Shown piece by piece: positions 17,439-25,604 of a DNA stretch of 64,000 bases. Source of the DNA: Sphingomonas_O antarctica (GTDB lineage: Bacteria > Pseudomonadota > Alphaproteobacteria > Sphingomonadales > Sphingomonadaceae). The notes beneath the pieces are model-generated. The model ran no database searches. It was not told where the DNA came from and worked only from the letters and a program-made list of their open reading frames with translations. How positions within the stretch are numbered: the stretch's first letter is position 1; every line of letters begins with the position of its first letter. Made by a program: the position numbers and the translations under genes. The stretch spans positions 1 to 64,000 of the forward strand of contig NZ_CBCRXM010000013.1 of assembly GCF_965137005.1 (NCBI RefSeq), in the 5' to 3' direction.

Positions 17439-18583
17439 CGCCGCGTATCCTCATTATCGCCGGATCGGATTCGGGCGGCGGCGCGGGGATTCAGGCTGAC
17501 ATCAAGACCGTCACGATGCTCGGCGGTCACGCGATGACTGCGATAACCGCGCTGACCGCCCAGAACACACTTGGCGTCGACAGTATCCTTCCCGTCGCGC
17601 CGGACTTCGTCATTGCCCAGATCGATGCCTGTCTCAACGATATCGGCGCGGACGCGATCAAGATCGGCATGCTCGGTTCGGTCGAGGTGGCGCACGCGGT
17701 CGCCGAACGATTGGCCGACGTCGATCTGCCCATCGTATTCGACCCGGTCATGGTCGCGACCAGCGGTGCCGAATTGGCCGACGATGCGACGGTCGAGGCG
17801 TTCGACCGGCTGCTGCGTATTGCCACGATCGCCACGCCGAACTTGCCCGAACTCGCCGAATTGTCGTCCGGTGAGGATGAAGTCGGCGCGGCGCTTGCGC
17901 TCGTCGCGGCGCGTGGTTGCGCCGTCCTGATCAAGGGCGGACATGGCGGCGAAGATCCCATCGCCGACGTGCTGGTCGAAACCGACAACATCACCACCTG
18001 GCAAGGCAGCCGGATCGACACGCGCCACAGCCACGGCACCGGCTGCACGCTCGCCAGCGCGATCGCCGTGTTCCTGGCGCGTGGCGCGACGTTGCCGCAG
18101 GCCGTGGACCGTGCACGCGACTTCGTCCGTCAGGCACTACGCTCGGCTCCTGGCCTCGGCAAAGGTGCCGGGCCGATGGGGCATCAGGACGTACGCCTCG
18201 ACGTCGGCGAGCCGATGCGGCTCAACCAGATCACTCTGCCCTGCACCGATTACGAGGCAAGCAAGGCATTCTACCGGCGACTGGGCCTGACCTTGATCGT
18301 CGACAGTCCGGCCGACGGCTATGCCCGGTTCGAAGCGCCCGGCGGCGTCACGCTGTCGATCCACCATGACGACGCGCGTCCCGTCGGCGCAACGGTATAT
18401 TTCGAAGTCGACGCGCTCGACGACCGGGTCCTCAGCCTGTCGCGCGCGGGCGTCCAGTTCGAACACCCGCCGATCGACCAGCCTTGGCTGTGGCGCGAAG
18501 CGCGGTTGCGCGATCCGGCGGGCAATATGATCTGCCTGTATCGCGCGGGTGAAAATCGGAGATTCCCGCCGTGGCGCGTGTGA
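17435..18583 (+). CDS. thiD: hydroxymethylpyrimidine/phosphomethylpyrimidine kinase fused to a VOC domain
   Basis: 382 residues. Residues 1 to about 255 are a complete ThiD kinase of thiamine synthesis: AGSDSGGGAGIQADIKT, IKIGMLGS, DPVMVATSG, TPNLPELAEL and the HGTGCTLASAI catalytic loop. From residue 261 (an internal ATG at 18215) to the end is a single vicinal-oxygen-chelate (glyoxalase-like) domain: LNQITLPCTDYEASKAFYRRLG and VTLSIHHDD, ending RDPAGNMICLYRAGE. The reading frame is continuous with no stop between. Either it is a true fusion, or the VOC part is also made separately from the internal ATG. The VOC substrate is unknown. Confidence 0.88.
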   Translation: MTPRILIIAGSDSGGGAGIQADIKTVTMLGGHAMTAITALTAQNTLGVDSILPVAPDFVIAQIDACLNDIGADAIKIGMLGSVEVAHAVAERLADVDLPIVFDPVMVATSGAELADDATVEAFDRLLRIATIATPNLPELAELSSGEDEVGAALALVAARGCAVLIKGGHGGEDPIADVLVETDNITTWQGSRIDTRHSHGTGCTLASAIAVFLARGATLPQAVDRARDFVRQALRSAPGLGKGAGPMGHQDVRLDVGEPMRLNQITLPCTDYEASKAFYRRLGLTLIVDSPADGYARFEAPGGVTLSIHHDDARPVGATVYFEVDALDDRVLSLSRAGVQFEHPPIDQPWLWREARLRDPAGNMICLYRAGENRRFPPWRV

Positions 18584-19290
18584 TTTTGCAATGGTTGACG
18601 ATGGCTTTGCTGGCTGCGGTGATGGCGTCGTCCGCCACCGCGCAGCATCCCTTAATTCTCGCCAAGCTCAAGGGCTGGAACGACGCCGCGCCAGCTCCGC
18701 CGTCGGCCATGCTCAACGCCGAAGTGATGAAAACCGCAATTGCGGTGCAAGGGCGCAACGGCGGGTGTCTGCCCACCTCAGCAGTCATCGACCGGCTTCA
18801 GCCGGCGACCGCCGAGCGTTATATCTTTAACGGCCTAATCCGCGGTCAGATACGCAACGGCTGGACCGAAATCGTCCGCCATCCGAATTGCGGGCCCGAA
18901 GTGACTCGTTATATGACGATGCAGCAGACCGACGGAACGTTGAACACCGTCCGGGTCAATCGCGGCGTCTCCTACGCACATGACTCGCTGATCGGCGACA
19001 CCGTGCCGCTGGCCAGCCTTGCCGCAGACCAGTCGTTACGGAAAGCAGGAGCAGGGTGCGAGGTGTCAAAGCCAGGAACACTGGGAGTCATCCGCATCGC
19101 GAGTGAAGACCCCGGACTGGGACCGGATATCTATGGCGTCCGTTACGCCGGCGGATGGAGCGAAATCTGGCCCGTCTCACTCTGCGGGCGAACGGTCGAA
19201 GTGCTGGTTCACTTCCTTGCGGACGGCGATGGCGGCGCCTATACCGACATCAAGGATGAAGCGGCAAAACTGCTCCCATCCGTAAAGTAA
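18571..19290 (+). CDS. hypothetical exported protein
   Basis: 239 residues beginning with GTG at 18571, overlapping the preceding gene's end by 13 bases. The N-terminus (VILQWLTMALLAAVMASSATAQ) is a clear signal peptide. The mature part has cysteine-containing segments (GGCLPTSA, HPNCGPEV, GAGCEVSK, VSLCGRTVEV) that suggest disulfides and a periplasmic location. I do not recognise the family. It ends in a TAATG overlap with rnhB. Confidence 0.75.
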   Translation: MARVILQWLTMALLAAVMASSATAQHPLILAKLKGWNDAAPAPPSAMLNAEVMKTAIAVQGRNGGCLPTSAVIDRLQPATAERYIFNGLIRGQIRNGWTEIVRHPNCGPEVTRYMTMQQTDGTLNTVRVNRGVSYAHDSLIGDTVPLASLAADQSLRKAGAGCEVSKPGTLGVIRIASEDPGLGPDIYGVRYAGGWSEIWPVSLCGRTVEVLVHFLADGDGGAYTDIKDEAAKLLPSVK

Positions 19291-19934
19291 TGCCTAAGGT
19301 CGTGCGTCCCTCCCATCGCTATGTTCGCGCGCTTGGCATGACGCCCGTCGCTGGCGTCGATGAGGCGGGTTGCGGCCCCCTCGCCGGGCCGGTGGTGGCG
19401 GCGGCGGTGATCTTGCCCACGAAAGGGGTACCGCGCGGAATCGACGATTCCAAGAAGCTTTCGGCCAACGAACGCACCCGTCTGCATGGTCGGCTGATGC
19501 ATTGCGCGATTGTCGGCATCGGCATCGTCGAAGCTGACGAGATCGACCGCATCAATATCTATTGGGCGCGGATGAAGGCGATGACCTTGGCGGTCGAGGC
19601 TCTGGCCGAGTTTCCGGCCCATATTCTGGTCGACGGCAACCGCCTGCCGCGCTGGGATCGGCCCGCGACGGCGATCGTCAGCGGTGACACGTTGTGCCTG
19701 TCGATTGCCGCCGCCTCGATCGTCGCCAAGCACACACGCGACACGATCATGCTCGCACATCACGAGGCGCACCCGCAGTATGGCTGGGCGTCGAACAAGG
19801 GCTATGGCTGTCCCGCCCACTTCCAGGCGCTGCGCGAACACGGTCCGTCGCCGCTTCATCGCCAGAGCTTCGCGCCAGTCCGTCGCAGTGGTTTCCGCGA
19901 CGATGAGTCTTTCGCGCAACACGCCACCGGTTGA
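19290..19934 (+). CDS. rnhB: ribonuclease HII
   Basis: A 214-residue cytoplasmic endonuclease that cuts the RNA strand of RNA-DNA hybrids and removes misincorporated ribonucleotides. The active-site motif VAGVDEAGCGPLAGPVV has Asp24 and Glu25, and later acidic residues lie in ILVDGNRLP and AASIVAKHTRD. Length is normal. The ATG overlaps the stop of the gene before it. Ribonucleotide removal next to the ccrM gene is a common arrangement in alphaproteobacteria. Confidence 0.95.
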   Translation: MPKVVRPSHRYVRALGMTPVAGVDEAGCGPLAGPVVAAAVILPTKGVPRGIDDSKKLSANERTRLHGRLMHCAIVGIGIVEADEIDRINIYWARMKAMTLAVEALAEFPAHILVDGNRLPRWDRPATAIVSGDTLCLSIAAASIVAKHTRDTIMLAHHEAHPQYGWASNKGYGCPAHFQALREHGPSPLHRQSFAPVRRSGFRDDESFAQHATG

Positions 19935-20087
19935 GTCTCCGATTCCGCCGAGACTCAACATCTTGTGTCTGGTCCCTTGCGCGACCGCTATGGTTAACAA
20001 AAGGTTAAAATCGTCACCTGATCGTCGTTGACCACGACTCCCCGCGGACTCACTCTGACTTTCAAGACAGGGACGAAGGGGCATTCG
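19930..20087 (+). promoter_or_regulatory. ccrM upstream region with CtrA box and GANTC cluster
   Basis: The segment between rnhB and ccrM has TTAA-N7-TTAA at 19994-20008, the full CtrA recognition pattern known from Caulobacter. Five GANTC sites lie in about 120 bases (19933, 19941, 19952, 20036 and 20047), while chance would give about one per 256. Three of them sit in a perfect 10-bp inverted repeat (19930-19939 and 19950-19959, 10-base loop with GATTC). In Caulobacter, CtrA activates ccrM and GANTC methylation modulates its promoter, so this looks like the equivalent circuit. The stem has no T-run after it, so it is a poor intrinsic terminator. Confidence 0.65.
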
Positions 20088-21212
20088 ATGGGGGTTTTGG
20101 AGCGCGTCCGCGCGGCACCGGTGCCAAAGCATTTTGGGGCGAAACTGCCGCTCGACACGATCATTCGCGACGATTGCATTGCGGCGATGTCGCGCCTGCC
20201 CGACGCCAGCGTCGACATGGTTTTCGCCGATCCGCCATATAACCTGCAGCTCGGCGGCGACCTGTTCCGGCCCGAAGGCGGGCGCGTCGATGCGGTCGAT
20301 GACGACTGGGACAAGTTCGCGAGTTTGCAGACTTACGACGCATTCACTGTCGCCTGGCTTGGCGAGGCGCGGCGCATCCTCAAACCCAACGGTACTTTGT
20401 GGGTCATCGGCAGCTACCACAACATCTTCCGCGTCGGCGCTAAGCTGCAGGACCTGGGATACTGGATCCTCAATGACATCGTCTGGCGCAAGGCCAACCC
20501 GATGCCCAACTTCCGCGGCACGCGCTTCACCAACGCGCATGAAACGTTGATCTGGGCGTCGCACAGCGACACGTCGCGCTACACGTTCAACTATCGCGCG
20601 ATGAAGACGCTCAACGACGAACTGCAGATGCGCAGCGACTGGTCGCTGCCGATCTGCGGCGGTCAGGAACGGATCAAGCGCGGAGGAAGCAAGGCGCACC
20701 CGACGCAAAAGCCCGAGGCGCTGCTCTACCGTGTGCTGCTCGCCGCGACCAATCCGGGCGACGTGGTGCTCGACCCGTTCTTCGGCACCGGGACCACCGG
20801 TGCGGTGGCCAAGCGCCTCGGTCGTCACTTCATCGGTATCGAGCGCGATCCCGGCTATGTCGAAGTCGCCGAAGAACGCATCGCGGCCGCCCTGCCCCTC
20901 GATGAATCCGGCCTGCGCACAATGCAGAGCCCCAAATCGCAACCCAAAGTGGCGTTCGGCACGTTGGTCGAAACCGGCATGTTGCCGCCGGGCAGCACGA
21001 TCTTCGACAGCAAGCGCCGCTGGACCGCGACGATCGGTGCGGACGGCTCGCTGACCGCCAACGGCACCGTTGGATCAATCCACAAACTTGGCGCGACGTT
21101 GCAGAATTTGCCGTCGTGCAACGGCTGGACCTTCTGGCATTTCGAACGCGACGGCGCGGTCAAGCCGATCGATGCTTTGCGACAGGATTATATTCTCGCG
21201 ACCGAGCCATGA
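20088..21212 (+). CDS. ccrM: cell-cycle DNA adenine methyltransferase (GANTC)
   Basis: A 374-residue N6-adenine methyltransferase of the beta class. The catalytic DPPYNLQLGG starts at residue 48 and comes before the SAM motif DPFFGTGTT (229-236), which is the beta order. A C-terminal domain of about 90 residues (KVAFGTLVETGMLPPGSTIF to the end) matches the extra RAMA-like DNA-binding part of CcrM. The ATG at 20088 follows GAAGGGG and begins at MGVLERV, as in orthologues. It methylates GANTC in cell-cycle control of alphaproteobacteria. Confidence 0.94.
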   Translation: MGVLERVRAAPVPKHFGAKLPLDTIIRDDCIAAMSRLPDASVDMVFADPPYNLQLGGDLFRPEGGRVDAVDDDWDKFASLQTYDAFTVAWLGEARRILKPNGTLWVIGSYHNIFRVGAKLQDLGYWILNDIVWRKANPMPNFRGTRFTNAHETLIWASHSDTSRYTFNYRAMKTLNDELQMRSDWSLPICGGQERIKRGGSKAHPTQKPEALLYRVLLAATNPGDVVLDPFFGTGTTGAVAKRLGRHFIGIERDPGYVEVAEERIAAALPLDESGLRTMQSPKSQPKVAFGTLVETGMLPPGSTIFDSKRRWTATIGADGSLTANGTVGSIHKLGATLQNLPSCNGWTFWHFERDGAVKPIDALRQDYILATEP

Positions 21213-21249
21213 GCTATCGGCGAGCGGAATCATTCCCTAGCCTCCCTGC

Positions 21250-21648
21250 GTGACCATCTATCAGCTTATCTACGCGTCGGAGCCGTTCGGCTTCGACGAC
21301 GGCTTGCTCAGCAGCATCCTGTGGGTATCGCGCCGCAACAATCAGCGCGACGGAATTACCGGCGCCCTGATCTGTCGCCGCGACATTTATTTGCAGTTGC
21401 TCGAGGGGCCGGAAGCGTCGGTCGAAGCCGCGTTTGCGCGGATCGTCGGTGACGACCGCCACTTGGCGGTGCATCGCCTCGTGTCGGGCAAAGTCGCGGC
21501 ACGCGTTTTTCCCGATTGGGCGATGCGCGACGATCCCGCCCGTTCATGGTTATGGAATGAGGTCGAAGTTGGCGCTGGGGCGGTCAAGGCCGCCGGCCCG
21601 GGTGAATTGCAAGCCGTGTTCGCGCGCGTCGCCCGCGAAAGCGCGTAG
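21250..21648 (+). CDS. BLUF-domain blue-light sensor
   Basis: A 132-residue, single-domain flavin photoreceptor. The BLUF residues are in place: Tyr8 (YQLIYAS), Asn31 (SRRNNQRDGITGAL), Gln49 in YLQLLEG, and Trp90 in FPDWAM. Only about 40 residues follow, so it is a short BLUF protein acting on a partner in trans. No EAL, cyclase or MerR-type partner gene is adjacent; the next gene is folP, 3 bases downstream. The start codon is GTG. Output is unknown. Confidence 0.92.
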   Translation: MTIYQLIYASEPFGFDDGLLSSILWVSRRNNQRDGITGALICRRDIYLQLLEGPEASVEAAFARIVGDDRHLAVHRLVSGKVAARVFPDWAMRDDPARSWLWNEVEVGAGAVKAAGPGELQAVFARVARESA

Positions 21649-21651
21649 CCG

Positions 21652-22719
21652 GTGGCACGCTATTTTCGCCCGACCGCTTTCATCGACTCCCCAATCGGCT
21701 TCGACGGTCAAGTGGCCAGGCTGGCTGGCGGGCTGGCCTATTTCTCGGCTTATGAAGTGATCGAAGCCGAGGGCCAGCGAATTTCGAAACGGCTCGTGCC
21801 GGTCGCTCAGATCGACGCGACCGTCGCGGGTGATGCCCAAGCGCAAGCGACGCTCGCCAATCTCTCCGGCTCGCGCCCACCGCTGACCCTCGGCAACCGG
21901 ACAATCCGCCTCGACCAGCCGCAGGTCATGGGTATCCTCAACGTCACGCCCGACAGCTTTTCGGACGGCGGAGCCTATGCCGACGAGCCCGGCGCGATCC
22001 GGCATGCCCACGCGATGACCGACGCGGGCGCGGCGTTGATCGATGTCGGCGGCGAATCCACGCGCCCGAATGCCGACCCGGTGTGGGAGGGTGACGAGAT
22101 ATCGCGCATCCAACCTGTCGTTGCGGCGCTCGCCCGGGGTGGCACCGCCGTCTCGATCGACACGCGCAAGGCGAGCGTGATGGAAGTCGCGCTCACTGCA
22201 GGTGCGGCAATCGTCAACGACGTCTCGGCACTGAGTTTCGACCGCAAGGCGATCGAATTCCTGCGCGACCGTGCCGAACCGATCGTCATCATGCATTCGC
22301 CCGACGCGGCGAAAACGCTCCATGCGGGCGGCAACTACGGCAACGTCCTGATCGAGGTGTACGACTGGCTCGCCGCGCGCATCGCCGCGCTGGAGGCGGA
22401 AGGCATCGCCCAATCGCGCCTGATCGTCGATCCGGGCATCGGCTTCGGCAAAAGCCTTGCGGAAAACCTCGCTTTGCTCAACGGCGCCGCGATCTTCCAC
22501 GGCCTAGGCTGTCCGCTCCTCATCGGCGCGAGCCGCAAGCGGTTCATCGGCGCGCTGGCGAACGAGGTTCCGGCGAACCAGCGCCTCCCCGGCAGCCTCA
22601 CCATCGCGCTCAAGGCCGCCGAGCAGGGCGCACAGATCATCCGCGTCCACGATGTCCCCGAGACCGTCCAGGCGCTCAAGGTGTGGCGCGGTCTGCGCGA
22701 TCAGGCGCTTGCGGGTTGA
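21652..22719 (+). CDS. folP: dihydropteroate synthase
   Basis: 355 residues. The TIM-barrel enzyme of folate synthesis condenses p-aminobenzoate with hydroxymethyl dihydropterin pyrophosphate, and is the sulfonamide target. Motifs are GILNVTPDSFSDGG (near residue 95), GGESTRPNADPV, VSIDTRKASV, NDVSAL and LLIGASRKRFIG. An N-terminal stretch of about 85 residues precedes the usual start; such an extension is common in sphingomonads and its role is unclear. Translation begins at GTG 21652, just after the BLUF gene. Confidence 0.93.
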   Translation: MARYFRPTAFIDSPIGFDGQVARLAGGLAYFSAYEVIEAEGQRISKRLVPVAQIDATVAGDAQAQATLANLSGSRPPLTLGNRTIRLDQPQVMGILNVTPDSFSDGGAYADEPGAIRHAHAMTDAGAALIDVGGESTRPNADPVWEGDEISRIQPVVAALARGGTAVSIDTRKASVMEVALTAGAAIVNDVSALSFDRKAIEFLRDRAEPIVIMHSPDAAKTLHAGGNYGNVLIEVYDWLAARIAALEAEGIAQSRLIVDPGIGFGKSLAENLALLNGAAIFHGLGCPLLIGASRKRFIGALANEVPANQRLPGSLTIALKAAEQGAQIIRVHDVPETVQALKVWRGLRDQALAG

Positions 22720-22811
22720 GTTTCAGCGAATCCCGCGCTATGCGGCCCCCTTTCGCGGGACGTGTTTGCGCGCCCTGCCCTTAATCATATGCGGAGTTAG
22801 ACGGCCTTTTT

Positions 22812-23018
22812 ATGCAAATCATGGTGCGCGACAACAATGTCGATCAGGCGCTTCGGGCGCTGAAGAAGAAGCTTCAGCGGGAAGGCGTTTATCGCGAAAT
22901 GAAGTTGCGCCGGCATTATGAAAAGCCGTCGGAAAAGCGTGCGCGCGAACGCGCCGCCGCGGTGCGCCGCGCCCGCAAGATGGATCGCAAGCGCGCCGAG
23001 CGCGACGGCGTAAAGTAG
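22812..23018 (+). CDS. rpsU: 30S ribosomal protein S21
   Basis: A 68-residue, very basic protein with the bS21 N-terminus MQIMVRDNNVDQALRALKKK and the arginine/lysine-rich tail RARERAAAVRRARKMDRKRA. It joins the 30S subunit and helps translation initiation. It is followed by the FKBP gene after one base, so the two may be cotranscribed. The start lies after a 92-base gap from folP in which no further gene is seen. Confidence 0.96.
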   Translation: MQIMVRDNNVDQALRALKKKLQREGVYREMKLRRHYEKPSEKRARERAAAVRRARKMDRKRAERDGVK

Positions 23019-23019
23019 A

Positions 23020-23616
23020 ATGAGCGAAGTCACGGCTGTGCCGCTGCGCCCGATCAAAAAGGGCGCGGTGACGCGTTTGTGGCTTGGTATCGCCGTTGCC
23101 GTGCTTGGCGCCGGTGCGGTGGCCTGGGCCGGCACCAGCAAGAGCGTCGCGATCAGCGGTACCAACGAACAATTCTTCGCCTGGCATGCAGGGCAGCCGG
23201 GCGTGAAGACCACGCCATCGGGCCTCCAATACCAGATATTGAAAGCCGGTAAGGGTCCCAGCCCGACCGACACCGACATCGCGCTCGTTAATTACAAGGG
23301 TGCGTTGCGCGACGGCACCGTGTTCGACGAATCGAAACAGCCGACGCCATTTCCCGTGACCCAAGTCGTGCCTGGCTTCAGCGAAGGCCTGAAGCTGATG
23401 CCCAAGGGTAGCAAGTTCCGCCTGTGGATCCCGTCGGCGCTCGGTTACGGCGAACGCTCGCCCGATCCCAAGCTGCCCGCCAATTCGGTGCTGGTGTTCG
23501 ACGTCGAGATGATCGACTTCCGCAGCCAGGCCGAGGTTCAGCAGCAGATGATGCAGCAGCAGATCCAGCAGCAAATGCAGGGCGGCGGTCAGCCGGGCGG
23601 CCAGCCGCAACAATAA
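23020..23616 (+). CDS. FKBP-type peptidyl-prolyl cis-trans isomerase, membrane-anchored
   Basis: 198 residues. A single N-terminal hydrophobic helix (LWLGIAVAVLGAGAVAWAG, about 20-40) would anchor the protein facing the periplasm, followed by an FKBP domain with the typical TTPSGLQYQILKAG start, VNYKGALRDGTVFDES, FSEGLKLMPKGSKFRLWIPSALGYG and LVFDVEMIDF. The C-terminal 30 residues are glutamine- and methionine-rich (QQQMMQQQIQQQMQGGG), a low-complexity tail. It would assist folding of exported proteins. Family assignment is secure. Confidence 0.94.
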   Translation: MSEVTAVPLRPIKKGAVTRLWLGIAVAVLGAGAVAWAGTSKSVAISGTNEQFFAWHAGQPGVKTTPSGLQYQILKAGKGPSPTDTDIALVNYKGALRDGTVFDESKQPTPFPVTQVVPGFSEGLKLMPKGSKFRLWIPSALGYGERSPDPKLPANSVLVFDVEMIDFRSQAEVQQQMMQQQIQQQMQGGGQPGGQPQQ

Positions 23617-23628
23617 GGCTGTGCGGGA

Positions 23629-24714
23629 TTAAAGCTCCGCGCGCTTTCCTTCCGCCTTGGGATCGAGCCCCGACCGCGCCTCCAGCGCGACCTTGACCAT
23701 CGCCAACAGCGGATCGGCGAACAACAGACCCAGAAACCCGAACGCCGCGCCGAACAGCAACTGCGCGGCGAGGACCAGAGCGGGTGCCAGATCGACCGAC
23801 TTCCGGGCAACCGTCGGCACGATCAGCCAGCCATCGAGCAATTGCACGCCGAGATAGACCGCAAACGCATAGAGCCACAAATTGCCGCCCGCGCTGAGGC
23901 CCACCAGAACGATCAGTGTCCCCGAAATGATCGACCCGATATTGGGCAGAAAGGCCAGCAAGCCGGTCAGCAAGCCGAGCAAAGCCGCCATCGGCACACC
24001 GCCGGCCCACAGCAGCAACCACGTGCTGACACCCTCGACGGCCATGCCGATCAAGCGACCGAGCATCAACCGCCGCAGCGAATAGCCCATATGGCCGAGC
24101 GTGTCGTACAGGCTCGCACGGCGCGCCACGGGGAACATCCATGCCAGCCCGCGCTCGTAACTCCCCGGCTCGATCGCCAGGAACACACCGATCACCAGCA
24201 TCATCACCGCGCTGGTCAGCGCGCCGAGCGCCGAGCCGACGAACGATGTGACGCGGCCCAGCGACCCGAACACCTGCTTGCCGACCTCGTTCGCGCTGTC
24301 CGCGCCGATCAGCCCATTGGCGTGCGCCAGCGTGAGCAAATGCTGGACCTGAGCGGTAACGATCACACGCAACCCTTCGGCCTGCGACGCGATCTGGCTG
24401 CCGGCGTAAATCATCGTCCAGACGAGGAACGCGACGACGCCGACCACGACGATACCCAGCCGCCAGCCGCGCGCGATCTTCAGCCGCCGCCCGAGCAATC
24501 GCACGCCGCCATCGAGCATCGTCGCAAGGACCACGCCGCCAAAGATCAGCAACAATGGCTGCGACAGGAAATACGCCGCGACGACCGCGACGATCAGCGC
24601 GATCCATACGCCCGCGCGTTTCAATTCTTCGCGCACCACCGGGTCGCGCATTTCATTCGGACCCGGCGCTTCCGTCGGTCGCGTCGAGGCGTCTTGCCGC
24701 GGCGCTTCGGCCAT
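23629..24714 (-). CDS. AI-2E family transporter
   Basis: A 361-residue inner-membrane protein with about eight hydrophobic helices of the AI-2E/PerM family. Family features include the paired N-terminal helices, the long central amphipathic part, and LLTGLLAFLPNIGSIISGTLIVLVGL near the C-terminal half. Members act as exporters of autoinducer-2 or as Na+/H+ antiporters; the substrate here is unknown. Its start shares one base with the lepB stop, making it the last gene of the operon that begins at pyrE. It is convergent with the FKBP gene. Confidence 0.9.
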   Translation of the reverse strand: MAEAPRQDASTRPTEAPGPNEMRDPVVREELKRAGVWIALIVAVVAAYFLSQPLLLIFGGVVLATMLDGGVRLLGRRLKIARGWRLGIVVVGVVAFLVWTMIYAGSQIASQAEGLRVIVTAQVQHLLTLAHANGLIGADSANEVGKQVFGSLGRVTSFVGSALGALTSAVMMLVIGVFLAIEPGSYERGLAWMFPVARRASLYDTLGHMGYSLRRLMLGRLIGMAVEGVSTWLLLWAGGVPMAALLGLLTGLLAFLPNIGSIISGTLIVLVGLSAGGNLWLYAFAVYLGVQLLDGWLIVPTVARKSVDLAPALVLAAQLLFGAAFGFLGLLFADPLLAMVKVALEARSGLDPKAEGKRAEL

Positions 24715-25604
24715 CAGCCGCCCCGCGACGGGTGCAACGTCGTCCCTGCACGATTACCGCGCAGCGACGTCAGCCAGCTGATCGGATTCCACCACACCGC
24801 GCCACCATCGAGCGAGAAGGTGATGAATTCGGCACGCCCGCCCAGATTTTCCCACGGCACCGCGCCGCCCAATCCCTTTTCGGCGAGGCTGAACCGGCTG
24901 TCCGCCGAATGGTCGCGATTGTCGCCCATCAGGAAGACATGATCCGCCGGAATCTTGGTCGGCGCATAATCGTCCGCCTGCCAGATATAGCCCGATTCGA
25001 CGGTGTCGTAACTGCGCCCGTTGGGCAGCGTTTCGCGGATGATCGCCAAACGACAGCTGTTCTTGCCGCCCGGTTTTTCGGTCAACGCGCCGGGATAGAC
25101 GCGCGGATCGCAGGTCAGGCCGTCGGCCGAGGGATCGCCGCCATAATCGGGGATGTCGACATAATGGAGCGGGCCGCGCTTCACCGGCACACCGTTGAGG
25201 ATGACCGTGCCGCCGCGCACTTCGAGCGTATCGCCCGGCAGCCCGATAACACGCTTGATATAATCTTCGCTGGTGCCCGGCGGCGTGACGATGACCACGT
25301 CGCCGCGCTCGGGCAAATGCCCCAGCACGCGGCCGGGAATGAACCCGATGGGATGGAACGTCAGCGACGCAAAGCTCCAGCCATAAGGGAATTTCGTCAC
25401 CACCAGCCGGTCGCTGACCAGCAGCCCCGGCAACATCGATTCCGACGGAATGTAGAATGGCTTGGCGACGAAGCTGTGAAATCCGAGCACCGCGAGGACC
25501 AGCCAGAAGATGCCTTTGGCCTCGGCCTTCCAGTCGGTCTTCTTCTTTTCCTTGACGACCACCGGTTCTTCGGCGGGGGTCTCGACGATCGTTTCGCTGG
25601 TCAC
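24714..25604 (-). CDS. lepB: signal peptidase I (copy 1)
   Basis: A 296-residue membrane peptidase that removes signal peptides. The N-terminal hydrophobic helix (IFWLVLAVLGFHSFVA) precedes the catalytic Ser56 in YIPSESMLPGLLV; Lys117 is in DYIKRVIGLPGD, and the MGDNRDHSADSR box is near the C-terminal end. It overlaps acpS by 4 bases and lies in a pdxJ-acpS-lepB run. A second lepB is at 48022. In many alphaproteobacteria lepB is followed directly by rnc and era; here copy 1 is followed by an AI-2E transporter. Confidence 0.94.
   Translation of the reverse strand: MTSETIVETPAEEPVVVKEKKKTDWKAEAKGIFWLVLAVLGFHSFVAKPFYIPSESMLPGLLVSDRLVVTKFPYGWSFASLTFHPIGFIPGRVLGHLPERGDVVIVTPPGTSEDYIKRVIGLPGDTLEVRGGTVILNGVPVKRGPLHYVDIPDYGGDPSADGLTCDPRVYPGALTEKPGGKNSCRLAIIRETLPNGRSYDTVESGYIWQADDYAPTKIPADHVFLMGDNRDHSADSRFSLAEKGLGGAVPWENLGGRAEFITFSLDGGAVWWNPISWLTSLRGNRAGTTLHPSRGG

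Noticed and set aside
19930..19959. Rho-independent terminator of rnhB
   Set aside because: The stem is perfect but the loop is long and no T-run follows; the methylation sites give a better explanation.
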